From an uncultured Clostridia bacterium (GTDB lineage Bacteria; Bacillota; Clostridia; Oscillospirales; Ruminococcaceae), in the NCBI GenBank assembly GCA_947584825.1, contig CANPWR010000029.1:1-13570 (forward strand): a stretch of DNA of 13,570 nucleotides, read 5' to 3'. The translations under genes and the position numbers were made by a program. Shown here piece after piece: positions 1-7,087 of the stretch (positions within the stretch are counted from its first letter, which is position 1; the number at the start of each line of letters is the position of its first letter). The notes under the pieces were generated by a model, which did no database searches, was not told the DNA's origin, and saw only the letters and a program-made list of their open reading frames with translations.

Positions 1-228
1 CCTGTTGCAACACGTTCGTTCGGAGCAATCGGTATATTTGCTATTCCTGAGATGGGACGTTTCTATCGTCATGTTCTGATCGAGGGTAACTTCCCGCATC
101 ACGGCGCTGTAGCATTCGGCCACTTTGGAAAGGCAATTTACAGCGTGTTCAGATACTTGGGCATTGATGAGATAGGCTTTAATCAGCCTAAGGGAATGCT
201 CTATAAGAGTGAGAATCCTTTTAAATAA
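1..228 (+). CDS. L-fucose/L-arabinose isomerase-like protein, C-terminal fragment
   Basis: The open frame runs from the first base to a TAA at 226-228, so only the last 75 residues of a gene that starts outside the window are seen. The fragment contains GNFPHHGAVAFGHFGKA followed by LGIDEIGFNQPK. A His-His pair of this type, near the C-terminus and followed by a small-residue helix, occurs in the ketol isomerases of the L-fucose/L-arabinose isomerase fold, where a C-terminal histidine binds the catalytic Mn ion. Such enzymes interconvert aldoses and ketoses in cytosolic sugar catabolism. The family call comes from recalled motif similarity to clostridial L-fucose isomerase-like proteins, so the exact substrate (fucose, arabinose or other) cannot be stated. 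An intrinsic terminator follows at about 275, so this gene ends its transcription unit. The end is intact, with no frameshift in the visible part. Confidence 0.6.
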   Translation, partial: PVATRSFGAIGIFAIPEMGRFYRHVLIEGNFPHHGAVAFGHFGKAIYSVFRYLGIDEIGFNQPKGMLYKSENPFK

Positions 229-274
229 GGTTAAGTGGTAAAGACCTTAAATAAAAAATCAATAAAGTAACATT

Positions 275-319
275 AAAGCCTCCCAAAATACTTAAATTTA
301 TTTTTGGAAGGCTTTTTGT
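275..319 (+). terminator. Intrinsic terminator after the isomerase-like gene
   Basis: AAAGCCTCCCAAAA and TTTTTGGAAGGCTTT form a 14-15 bp stem with one mismatch around an AT-rich loop, and the 3' arm ends in a T run. It lies 46 nt after the isomerase stop and just before the ribosome binding site of the next gene, so it separates the two transcription units. Confidence 0.8.
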
Positions 320-346
320 TCAATAAAATAAGCTGTGGAGGAAAAA

Positions 347-922
347 ATGAAAAATACGACTAAGCTTCCTGAAGGATATGAGGAAATATATAAAATTGAT
401 TTAAAAAATGACCAAAAGAAAGCAATGTTTATATATATAATTGGATTTATCATTGCAATACTGATGATTATTATTGGTATGATATTTGTTCCTATTACGA
501 CGTTTTTTGATTATCCAGTATTTCTTTTTATAAAATTTTTAGTTATAATTGTAGGAATAATACTTTGCATTGTTTTACAAAGTCTATTATTTGTAATAAT
601 TTTGAAGTGCTTTGCTAAAACAATAACTAACATTGGATTGACTAATGGCTTTTCATATGTAGGAAGCGATATTTATTTTAATAAAAAGTCATATATTGCC
701 ATAGGATTTGCACCTATGATAATAATTATAGCTCTATTTCTAATAATTAACGTTATAGCAGGTATAGGATGGTTTTGGTGTATTTATATTATTCAGGTTT
801 ATTGTATTTCCAGTTCGTTTAGCCATATTTACGTAACATATAAAATTTCTAAACTTCCAAAGGATATATTGATCAAGGATAATGGATTATCTATGACAGT
901 GTATTCAAATACACATAATTAA
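347..922 (+). CDS. Membrane protein, DUF3267-like without zinc-binding motif
   Basis: This is a 191-residue hydrophobic protein. The ATG at 347 is preferred because GGAGG lies at 337-341 with a 5-nt spacer; an in-frame GTG at 335 would overlap that site. A short soluble N-terminus is followed by about four membrane segments, at roughly residues 28-50, 58-90, 120-140 and 140-160. From about residue 85 on the order of motifs resembles DUF3267 (putative zincin peptidases). There is a helix where HExxH should be, then a GSDIYF segment, then YIAIGFAPMI, and a C-terminal KLPKDILIKDNGLSMTVY segment close to the family's LPKD...D.G..xxY ending. The HExxH is missing: the aligned helix reads FVIILKCFAK. 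The later Gly-Asp pair of the family also appears lost, with SFSHIY in its place. If the assignment is right it is a non-catalytic relative; otherwise it is an unassigned polytopic membrane protein. It is a single gene between a terminator and a separate downstream gene, and it is very AT-rich. Confidence 0.7.
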   Translation: MKNTTKLPEGYEEIYKIDLKNDQKKAMFIYIIGFIIAILMIIIGMIFVPITTFFDYPVFLFIKFLVIIVGIILCIVLQSLLFVIILKCFAKTITNIGLTNGFSYVGSDIYFNKKSYIAIGFAPMIIIIALFLIINVIAGIGWFWCIYIIQVYCISSSFSHIYVTYKISKLPKDILIKDNGLSMTVYSNTHN

Positions 923-1015
923 TATATAAAAGCCACAGAAAAAATTATTTTTTATGTTATTTTTTAATTAATATATTGGTTAAAAAAATCAGTATATTTA
1001 AAGCTGAAATTGAAG

Positions 1016-1021
1016 TATAAT
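1016..1021 (+). promoter_or_regulatory. Candidate -10 box for the polysaccharide deacetylase gene
   Basis: A consensus TATAAT stands 94 nt before the deacetylase start codon. No good -35 hexamer lies 16-18 nt upstream, so this is only a candidate. The rest of the 923-1114 gap is very AT-rich and shows no clear terminator for the preceding gene. Confidence 0.3.
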
Positions 1022-1114
1022 AATATTAGATAAATGTCGAAATTAAATATTTTGTGTTAGAAAAAGTAAAGAAATAAATTATATGTGTTAAGTATTTAAA
1101 AGGGTTAGGAGAAT

Positions 1115-2197
1115 ATGAAAAAATTTATAAAAGAAATAAATTTTAAATTATTATCGTGCGTATTTGCAGGGCTTTTGTTATTTGTTTTACTGTGCGTTTC
1201 GATTTTGTCAATCTTATTAACAAGTAAAACAGAGCAGTCACCAATTGCTAAAAAAGTAAGTGCAGACAGCGTCTATGCATCAAGTGAAGAACAGATCGAC
1301 ATAAATAATTTTTTAAATACTGATATTGCGCTATCACTTCAGCCGAATACAAGCGGATTTAAGCTTGAATATACTGCTGTTCCAAACAGAACTGAATATG
1401 AAATTTATAGAAAAATAAAAGGTGAAAAAGGTTTTACCCTTATTGGAACAACTCAGAAAAATAAATATATAGATAAAACAGTTATAACAGGAAACATCTA
1501 TATTTATAAGGTGAGAGCTGTTATAAAGCAAAAGGAAGGTCAGCTGGAAGGTGAATTTTCAAACAAGGTAAAGAAAAAGTATGTATGGTTTGATAAAAAC
1601 AAAAAAATGGTTGCCTTAACTTTTGATGACGGACCCGGCAAGTATACAAATAAAATTTTAAAATGCTTGGATAAATATGATGCACATGCAACTTTCTTTG
1701 TTTTGGGATGTCAGGTTAAAGATTTTAAATCGGCTGTTAAGAAGGAAGATTTGATAGGATGTGAGATAGGAAGTCATACTTATGATCATTTGAACTTAAC
1801 TGTTCTATCTAAAAAGGGTATTAAAAACCAGGTGAATAAAACAGACAAGCTTATCAAATCGTTAATAGGACACAAAGCTACTCTGTTGCGTCCTCCGTAT
1901 GGAGCGGTTAACTCAACGGTTAAAAAGGTAATTAAAAAGCCTATAGTAACGTGGGATGTTGATACCCGTGACTGGGCAACAAAAAGTGCTTCTAAAACAT
2001 ATGACAATATTATCAAAAGCGTCAGTGACGGCGATATAATTCTTATGCATGACATATACAGTTCTACAAAAAATGCAGTTTTGAAAATCATTCCTGCACT
2101 TAAAAAGAAGGGCTATCAGTTAGTGACCGTTTCTGAACTTGCCGAATATAAAGGAATAAAGTTAAAAAACGGCGAAGTCTACAGAGAAATCAATTAG
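1115..2197 (+). CDS. Membrane-anchored NodB-type polysaccharide deacetylase
   Basis: The protein has 360 residues. Residues 11-36 form one uncleaved signal-anchor helix. Residues about 72-153 look like a fibronectin type III-like beta domain (YEIYRK, YKVRAV). The NodB carbohydrate esterase 4 domain spans about 164-345 with all five motifs: TFDDGP (169-174; D171 catalytic base, D172 metal), HTYDH (221-225; H221 and H225 metal ligands), RPPYG (259-263), DVDTRDW (281-287) and LMHD (310-313; H312). Family members remove N- or O-acetyl groups from peptidoglycan, chitin or xylan-type polymers. A single-pass anchored form with a beta-domain spacer would act outside the cell, most likely on wall peptidoglycan or an exopolysaccharide (inference). 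GGTTAGGAG ends 6 nt before the ATG and supports this start. The gene is followed by a strong shared terminator. Confidence 0.92.
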   Translation: MKKFIKEINFKLLSCVFAGLLLFVLLCVSILSILLTSKTEQSPIAKKVSADSVYASSEEQIDINNFLNTDIALSLQPNTSGFKLEYTAVPNRTEYEIYRKIKGEKGFTLIGTTQKNKYIDKTVITGNIYIYKVRAVIKQKEGQLEGEFSNKVKKKYVWFDKNKKMVALTFDDGPGKYTNKILKCLDKYDAHATFFVLGCQVKDFKSAVKKEDLIGCEIGSHTYDHLNLTVLSKKGIKNQVNKTDKLIKSLIGHKATLLRPPYGAVNSTVKKVIKKPIVTWDVDTRDWATKSASKTYDNIIKSVSDGDIILMHDIYSSTKNAVLKIIPALKKKGYQLVTVSELAEYKGIKLKNGEVYREIN

Positions 2198-2239
2198 TTT
2201 ATAAATAGTGAAAAGTCATTTTGGATTATAAATAAACTT

Positions 2240-2281
2240 AAAAGCCTGACGGCAGAAATTATTCTGTCATCAGGCTTTTTT
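2240..2281. terminator. Bidirectional terminator between deacetylase and rubrerythrin genes
   Basis: AAAAGCCTGACGGCAGAA pairs with TTCTGTCATCAGGCTTTT around a 4-nt ATTA loop: 18 positions with one mismatch and one wobble. A T run follows on the + strand and a shorter one on the minus strand. It lies between two convergent stop codons (2197 and 2299) and can serve both genes. Confidence 0.9.
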
Positions 2282-2298
2282 GATTGACTCAAAACTTC

Positions 2299-2850
2299 TT
2301 AATAGTTTTCTGCTTTCACTTCAAAGTATGATTGCGGATGAGCGCATACAGGGCAAACTTCTGGCGCCTTTTTACCGACAACAATATGTCCGCAGTTGGA
2401 ACACTGCCAAATAACGTCGCCGTCTTTTGAGAATACGCAGTCGCCCTCTAAGTTGGCAAGGAGCTTTCTGAATCTTTCTTCGTGTGTCTTTTCAATATCC
2501 GCTACCTTTTCAAATAAGAATGCAAGGTGATCAAATCCCTCTTCCTTCGCCGTCTTTGCAAATCCTGCATACATATCGGTCCACTCATAGTTTTCACCAG
2601 CTGCCGCATCCGTAAGATTTTTTTCAGTACCTGGCATAGTTCCGTCATTTATAAGCTTGAACCAGATTTTTGCGTGCGCTTTTTCATTATTGGCAGTTTC
2701 TTCGAATAGCTTTCCGATTTGCACATATCCGTCGGATTTAGCCTTTTTAGCATAGTAGTTGTATTTGGTGTAGGCTTGTGCTTCTCCTGCAAATGCAGCA
2801 AATAAATTTGCTTCTGTTTTCGTTCCTTTCAGATTTTTTGAATCGCTCAT
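2299..2850 (-). CDS. rbr: Rubrerythrin
   Basis: The protein has 183 residues, near the usual family length. An N-terminal ferritin-like four-helix domain (about 8-140) carries the diiron-site motifs: E23 in AGEAQAY, E56-x-x-H59 in NNEKAH, E104 in EEGF and E120/H123 in IEKTHEER. A C-terminal rubredoxin-like domain follows with two Cys pairs (CSNCG at 150-154, CPVCAHP at 167-173) binding one iron. Rubrerythrins reduce hydrogen peroxide in the cytosol of anaerobes with electrons from rubredoxin or NADH-linked donors. One oddity is that the segment usually read as EGFxE reads EGFDH here (D107, H108). The start is fixed by AGGAGG at 2858-2863, 7 nt from the ATG. It is the last gene of the minus-strand block but has its own candidate promoter in the 97-nt gap after cca, with an inverted repeat that may be an operator. 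Confidence 0.96.
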   Translation of the reverse strand: MSDSKNLKGTKTEANLFAAFAGEAQAYTKYNYYAKKAKSDGYVQIGKLFEETANNEKAHAKIWFKLINDGTMPGTEKNLTDAAAGENYEWTDMYAGFAKTAKEEGFDHLAFLFEKVADIEKTHEERFRKLLANLEGDCVFSKDGDVIWQCSNCGHIVVGKKAPEVCPVCAHPQSYFEVKAENY

Positions 2851-2878
2851 AATTATTCCTCCTAAAATTTTATTTTCA

Positions 2879-2895
2879 ATCGGTTTTTAACCGAT
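2879..2895. promoter_or_regulatory. Perfect inverted repeat in the rubrerythrin leader, candidate operator
   Basis: ATCGGTTTTTAACCGAT has 7-bp perfect arms around a 3-nt centre. It lies 29-45 nt upstream of the rubrerythrin ATG and downstream of the candidate -10 box, a typical place for a repressor to block transcription. It does not match the Rex, PerR or Fur consensus known to me, so the regulator is unknown. Confidence 0.45.
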
Positions 2896-2917
2896 AGTTC
2901 CTAAGTTATTATTGGCA

Positions 2918-2947
2918 ATTATAGGTGTGATAAACATTTGATGAAAT
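2918..2947 (-). promoter_or_regulatory. Candidate rubrerythrin promoter
   Basis: On the minus strand a consensus TATAAT (2918-2923) is preceded 17 nt upstream by a weak -35-like TTTCAT (2941-2946). Transcription would start near 2911 and give a leader of about 60 nt containing the inverted repeat. The -10 is good and the -35 poor, which suits a regulated promoter. Confidence 0.45.
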
Positions 2948-4309
2948 TTAAAGTCTGTTTTTTGCGTAATTTATAAGTTCTTGCTTAACGTTTTGAAGTT
3001 TATTTTCTATAACAAGACTGAGAATTTCACTCAAAACCTTTCCTATATTGTTTCCTGTAAATCCAATTTCAATCAGGTCGTTTCCGTTTATTTCAAGATC
3101 TTTTAAAGTCAGCGGAGAACCTGATTCTATAACCTTTTCACCTATAATTTTCACGCTACGAATTATATTTAGCTTTTCATTTCGCATATATTCAGACTGT
3201 GCTAATGTATCTGCAATTCTTATTTTTATATAATCCCTGAAAAAATCCTTGCCGTAATTTGATATGAACTTCTTTACTGCCCTTTCATTTGCAGGAAATC
3301 TGTTATCGTGTTGGGCAATAAGTGAACAGATATACTTTGCATCCTTTTTAGAAAATTTGAGCCGACTTAATATCTTTTCAGCTATTTGCTTTCCGACTGA
3401 TTGGTGGGTTTTAAAGTGGGAAATACCTTGATTATCTGTTTTCAATGTGTCCGGTTTGCCGATGTCGTGAAGAAGCATTGTCATACGAAGATACGGAAAT
3501 GGTTCGATATTTGAAACAGAATGAGCTGTGTGTTCATAAACATTATAGCAATGATGGGGTGTGTTCTGAGGTGTTAAATCGCACTTTTTAAGTTCGGGTA
3601 TTATAAAAAAGATAATATCTTTGTATTCTGTAAGAACAGACAACACATTTTCTCCTGAAAGAAGTTTCAAAAGCTCGTCTCGAATACGTTCATTAGAGAT
3701 AAATTCAAGAAGGTTTGTTTTGTCAAAAAGTGCTGACTTAGTTTTCGGTTCTATTGAAAATCCGAGCGTAGACGCAAATCTTACTGCACGGAGTATTCTA
3801 AGAGCATCTTCTTCAAATCGTAAAGATGGATTTCCAACACACCGAATTGTTTTATTAATTATATCATTCACTCCGCCAAAATTATCTATCAGACCTGCCC
3901 TGCTGTTGTATGCTAGCGAGTTGACTGTAAAGTCTCGTCTTGAAAGATCCTCTAAAAGGTCTGAAACATATTCAACGCCTTGAGGATGACGGTGGTCCTT
4001 ATAGCTGAAATCCTTTCGGAAGGTTGTTATTTCAATATGCATACAGTCAATAATAACGGTAACAGTTCCGTGTTTTAATCCTGTTTCAATTATCTTATAT
4101 TCGCAAAATATCTCTTTAAGCTTTTCAGGATTGCAGTTTGTACATATATCCCAGTCAGCAGGAACTTTACCCATTACAGAGTCACGAACACAGCCGCCTA
4201 CACAATATGCTTCGTAATTATTGGATTCAAGAATTTCTATAGCTTTTTCCGTCTGCTTGGGAATATTGATCTTATTTTCATATTTTATATTTTTATTCTC
4301 CGTTATCAT
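2948..4309 (-). CDS. cca: CCA tRNA nucleotidyltransferase with HD domain
   Basis: The protein has 453 residues and belongs to the class II nucleotidyltransferases. The head domain has GGCVRD (38-43) and metal-binding DWD (D52, D54). These are followed by RRDFTVNSLAY (124-134) and the EDxxR nucleotide-recognition motif (E167-D168-x-x-R171) leading into RILRAVRF. A C-terminal HD phosphohydrolase domain spans about 250-370 with H260, H281-D282 and downstream H334-D335. The enzyme adds or repairs the 3' CCA end of tRNAs using CTP and ATP. A role as poly(A) polymerase, from the same family, cannot be excluded from sequence alone, but a Gram-positive with one HD-containing copy normally uses it for CCA addition. 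GAGAAGG lies about 6 nt before the ATG. The preceding DUF1275 gene ends 21 nt upstream on the same strand, so the two are probably cotranscribed. Confidence 0.9.
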   Translation of the reverse strand: MITENKNIKYENKINIPKQTEKAIEILESNNYEAYCVGGCVRDSVMGKVPADWDICTNCNPEKLKEIFCEYKIIETGLKHGTVTVIIDCMHIEITTFRKDFSYKDHRHPQGVEYVSDLLEDLSRRDFTVNSLAYNSRAGLIDNFGGVNDIINKTIRCVGNPSLRFEEDALRILRAVRFASTLGFSIEPKTKSALFDKTNLLEFISNERIRDELLKLLSGENVLSVLTEYKDIIFFIIPELKKCDLTPQNTPHHCYNVYEHTAHSVSNIEPFPYLRMTMLLHDIGKPDTLKTDNQGISHFKTHQSVGKQIAEKILSRLKFSKKDAKYICSLIAQHDNRFPANERAVKKFISNYGKDFFRDYIKIRIADTLAQSEYMRNEKLNIIRSVKIIGEKVIESGSPLTLKDLEINGNDLIEIGFTGNNIGKVLSEILSLVIENKLQNVKQELINYAKNRL

Positions 4310-4330
4310 TTTTAACCTTCTCGTTAAAAT

Positions 4331-5026
4331 TTAATCTTTTCTAATTGTGCAAATTAAAAATACAGCTGTTAGTATTACATCGCAAAACCATATGCAATGA
4401 TAACCTATAAGTTTTGATAAAACAGTTCCGATACAAGCGCCAATAATAAATAGCAGGATTATTCCCATATACTTAACACAACTGAAAAAAGCTTCCCTAT
4501 TTTTGTGGTGAGTGTAATCAAAAAGATTTACAAAACAACTTCTTAAATTACCAGTACACATTGTAGAAGCATAAGGTACACCTTCGATTTTTCGGAAACT
4601 GTTTACCTGTATTGAGCATATAAAGGATATTGTTACATTTACTATCAAAGGCGAAACGCTTAAAGGTATAAAGCCGACTGTGAAAAGAAGTGCTATTTCA
4701 ATTAGTATGACAAAATGCTCACACTTTATAAACATTTTATCTCTAAAACTTGACTTTATAATTTCTGTTATGTATACACCCAAAGCAAAGGCAAGTATTG
4801 GTATTATATGAAGTCCTGCTTGATAGAAATCTCCTTTTGCGATATTTACAGCAAGCAAAACTATATTTCCGGTTTGAGCGTTTGCGAACACTCCGCCTCG
4901 CAGAATATATGTATAAGCGTCTAAAAATCCGCCGACTACTGCTAACAGTCCGCCTGTTAGAAATAATTCTTCAGATGAAAATTTCTTTGCTTTCTTATCA
5001 TACGTTTTTATATGTTTATTTTTCAT
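4331..5026 (-). CDS. YoaK/DUF1275 family membrane protein
   Basis: Started at the ATG at 5026 the protein has 231 residues, in the family's usual range. A GTG 57 nt further upstream is in frame but has no ribosome binding site, whereas AGGA lies at 5037-5040, 10 nt before the ATG. About six hydrophobic segments are visible. Family landmarks are GGFLDAYTYI near the N-terminus, the conserved AQTGNIVLLAVNIAKG, and VPYASTMCTGNLR in the second half. DUF1275 proteins are integral membrane proteins; some have been described as transporters, but their substrate is unsettled. The gene heads the minus-strand block, divergent from lnt and 21 nt from cca. I see no functional tie to tRNA repair. A short intergenic space shared with lnt must hold both promoters. 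Confidence 0.85.
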   Translation of the reverse strand: MKNKHIKTYDKKAKKFSSEELFLTGGLLAVVGGFLDAYTYILRGGVFANAQTGNIVLLAVNIAKGDFYQAGLHIIPILAFALGVYITEIIKSSFRDKMFIKCEHFVILIEIALLFTVGFIPLSVSPLIVNVTISFICSIQVNSFRKIEGVPYASTMCTGNLRSCFVNLFDYTHHKNREAFFSCVKYMGIILLFIIGACIGTVLSKLIGYHCIWFCDVILTAVFLICTIRKD

Positions 5027-5105
5027 TACTTCACATTCCTTAAATACACTATGAATATTTTTAATAAACGGAATACTTTTCACATTTAAAAGTAAATAAA
5101 TATTT

Positions 5106-5111
5106 TATAAT
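5106..5111 (+). promoter_or_regulatory. lnt: Candidate -10 box for lnt
   Basis: TATAAT stands just before the lnt reading frame, with no clear -35. If used, transcription would start near 5118. That rules out the GTG at 5115 as start codon and leaves a leader of only about 15 nt before the ATG at 5133. Confidence 0.35.
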
Positions 5112-5132
5112 ATTGTGTTAAAAATAATTTAT

Positions 5133-6692
5133 ATGATTGATTTACACAAATATAAAAAATTTATAATGTTTTTTAAGCGGATCTACCTGCCTTGCATATC
5201 CGCTGTAATAATGGGACTTTTACAAACTTGCCTTGATATTCCGCTATTGTGCTTTATCGGACTGGTTCCATTGTGTATAAGCGTTATCAATGAACACAGC
5301 TTTTCGGTTTATATTATGAAACTTGCAGCTTTTGCGGTTTTGTATAACATAATTAATTTTAGCTTTTTAATAAAAGTAGTCGATATGATAAGCGTTCCAA
5401 GAATGGTCGGTATTGCCGTTTCTGTTTTGGCAATTTTATTGATATCTGCTTTTGTATCTTTGATATTAGTTTTGGTAATGTCTGTGTTTCAAAAAATCAC
5501 AAAGGGCAGGGTTTTAGATTCATTTACATTTGCCTTTTTATTTGTTTTCGGCGAGTATTTAATGGAAATTATTCCGTTAGTTTCATTTCCTTGGTCAAGG
5601 ATAGAACTTTCATGCATAAGCTTTACACCGTTTATGCAGGTTGCGTCTTTGTTTGGCGGGAGAATTGTCGGAATTATTATCGTTTCAATAAATGCTCTTA
5701 TTGCTGTCGGGATAAAATCTAACGCATATCGTAAAAAAGCTTTCACTTCATTTGCGTCAGCCGTACTTATTTATCTTATCGTTTTCTGTTTTGGTATGAT
5801 TAATATTAATTCCGGAATAAAAACCAACAATCAGACAAACAGTGAAAATATAAATGTGCTTGTTGCACAAGGCTCTATTATGGGAGTTGAAAAGTGGGAA
5901 ATTGCTAAAAATAAAGTCTTTTTGGAGTATGATGATATTTTAAAGAGCGTTGACCTGAATCAAATCGACTTAGTTATTATGCCTGAAACAGCACTGTGCG
6001 AGAATATAAATGAAAGTTCTGTCACACCTTATCTGAAAAGCATTTCCAAAAGAACTGATACAGTTATTGCAACAGGAAGTTTTTATTATGACAGAGCTAA
6101 CGATAAACGGTATAATACTCTTTCGTATATCGATCCTAATTCAGACGAGGTTACGTCTTATTTTAAACAGCGTCTTGTTCCATTCGGTGAATATGTTCCT
6201 TTTGGGAGTGTTTTGTCGAAAAAGAACAATCTCGAACCCGGCGATTATAATACTCCTGTGAGTATTTCACTCGGTAAAACAGCATCGGTTGTGTGCATTG
6301 AATCAATATATTCTTCTATTGCCAGAAAACAGGTTAAGGACGGCGGTCGGATAATATTGATAAGCACGAATGATTCATGGTTTGAAAATACTGCCGCAAG
6401 AGAACAGCATTTTCGGCATTCAAGGCTCAGAGCAATTGAAAACGGAAGATATGTTCTCAGAGCTGCAAATTGCGGAATCTCAGCAGTAATAACCCCATAT
6501 GGAGAGATAACTGATTCATTGACCGGCATCGATACAGGTAAAATTTTATCAAGGGCAAGACTAATTTCAAAACGCACCCTCTATTCAATGACAGGAGATC
6601 TTTTTTGGTGCGTTTCTCTGATTATTATTTTAGCAGGTTTGAATAAAATGATAAAGCAGAAATATAATTACAAATTTCTCAATAAGATGTAA
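5133..6692 (+). CDS. lnt: Apolipoprotein N-acyltransferase
   Basis: From the ATG at 5133 the protein has 519 residues, close to the E. coli enzyme. An N-terminal half of about seven membrane helices is followed by a carbon-nitrogen hydrolase (nitrilase-fold) domain and a final C-terminal helix. Counted from this start, the catalytic triad is E285 in VIMPETAL, K345 in YFKQRLVPFGEYVPF and C388 in VVCIES, all in the family order. Lnt moves an acyl chain from a phospholipid to the N-terminal cysteine of lipoproteins at the outer face of the membrane. It is classically a diderm enzyme, so its presence in an apparently monoderm genome is notable. The start is uncertain: neither GTG 5115, ATG 5133 nor ATG 5166 has a visible Shine-Dalgarno site. 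ATG 5166 would still retain all membrane segments. A small lipoprotein gene follows on the same strand after a long leader. Confidence 0.93.
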   Translation: MIDLHKYKKFIMFFKRIYLPCISAVIMGLLQTCLDIPLLCFIGLVPLCISVINEHSFSVYIMKLAAFAVLYNIINFSFLIKVVDMISVPRMVGIAVSVLAILLISAFVSLILVLVMSVFQKITKGRVLDSFTFAFLFVFGEYLMEIIPLVSFPWSRIELSCISFTPFMQVASLFGGRIVGIIIVSINALIAVGIKSNAYRKKAFTSFASAVLIYLIVFCFGMININSGIKTNNQTNSENINVLVAQGSIMGVEKWEIAKNKVFLEYDDILKSVDLNQIDLVIMPETALCENINESSVTPYLKSISKRTDTVIATGSFYYDRANDKRYNTLSYIDPNSDEVTSYFKQRLVPFGEYVPFGSVLSKKNNLEPGDYNTPVSISLGKTASVVCIESIYSSIARKQVKDGGRIILISTNDSWFENTAAREQHFRHSRLRAIENGRYVLRAANCGISAVITPYGEITDSLTGIDTGKILSRARLISKRTLYSMTGDLFWCVSLIIILAGLNKMIKQKYNYKFLNKM

Positions 6693-6784
6693 ACTTATAC
6701 AATGTTTCTTACTCCATAATAAGCAGTTGAGTAACGAAGAAAGTTTAATATTGAATACTTGTTCAAAACTAATAATATCATAGA

Positions 6785-6814
6785 TTAATGAAAAAAGCTA
6801 TCTTTTTGTATAAT
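6785..6814 (+). promoter_or_regulatory. Candidate promoter of the lipoprotein leader
   Basis: TATAAT at 6809-6814 is preceded 18 nt upstream by a weak TTAATG -35. Transcription would begin near 6821 and give a leader of about 265 nt before the lipoprotein ATG. The 6693-6784 part of this gap shows only a weak TTACTC/GAGTAA hairpin and no clear lnt terminator. Confidence 0.45.
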
Positions 6815-6842
6815 AATTAAAAAATGTGCAATAATATCAACA

Positions 6843-7066
6843 AGTTCCCCAAAGGACTTTAAAGGCATTGCAATGGCGCAATGCCTAAAAGGGCGAAGAT
6901 TTGAATTAAAAAAACGGTTAGTTTGTAATGTCATACATTCAAGTCTTTTGTCCAACAAAAATGGTCATAGCGTGAAAAATATATATTTCACGCAGGATTT
7001 GTGCCATATAAGCAGAACTCAGGGGACAATAAATTCGCTGTCATTATTAGCTTTGGTACAAAATCC
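6843..7066 (+). ncRNA. Candidate structured RNA or long 5' leader before a lipoprotein gene
   Basis: This gene-free stretch carries several complementary segments. A hairpin at 6863-6886 has 9 bp (AGGCATTGC/GCAATGCCT) and a 6-nt loop. A 12-bp helix pairs GAAGATTTGAAT (6895-6906) with 6937-6948, using two G-U pairs. An alternative 9-bp helix pairs AAAGGACTT (6851-6859) with AAGTCTTTT (6941-6949), which overlaps that same strand. A hairpin at 6970-6993 has 8 perfect bp (GCGTGAAA/TTTCACGC). A closing helix pairs GGATTTGTGCC (6995-7005) with GGTACAAAATCC (7055-7066), with one bulge and one wobble. It ends about 10 nt before the lipoprotein ribosome binding site. No terminator is visible inside, so it looks more like a leader than a separate RNA. 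I do not recognise a known riboswitch, T-box, tmRNA, SRP or RNase P core. A 6S-like RNA is not excluded. Confidence 0.4.
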
Positions 7067-7087
7067 AATAAGGAATGGAGGATTTAT

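Noticed and set aside
2879..2895. Rex or PerR site as identity of the rubrerythrin inverted repeat
   Set aside because: The arms ATCGGTT/AACCGAT agree with neither TTGTTAA-N4-TTAACAA nor the PerR TTATAAT-N-ATTATAA pattern.
5027..5083. N-terminal extension of the DUF1275 protein from a GTG at 5083
   Set aside because: There is no Shine-Dalgarno site before the GTG. The extra 19 residues are not part of the family, and the ATG at 5026 has an AGGA at acceptable distance.
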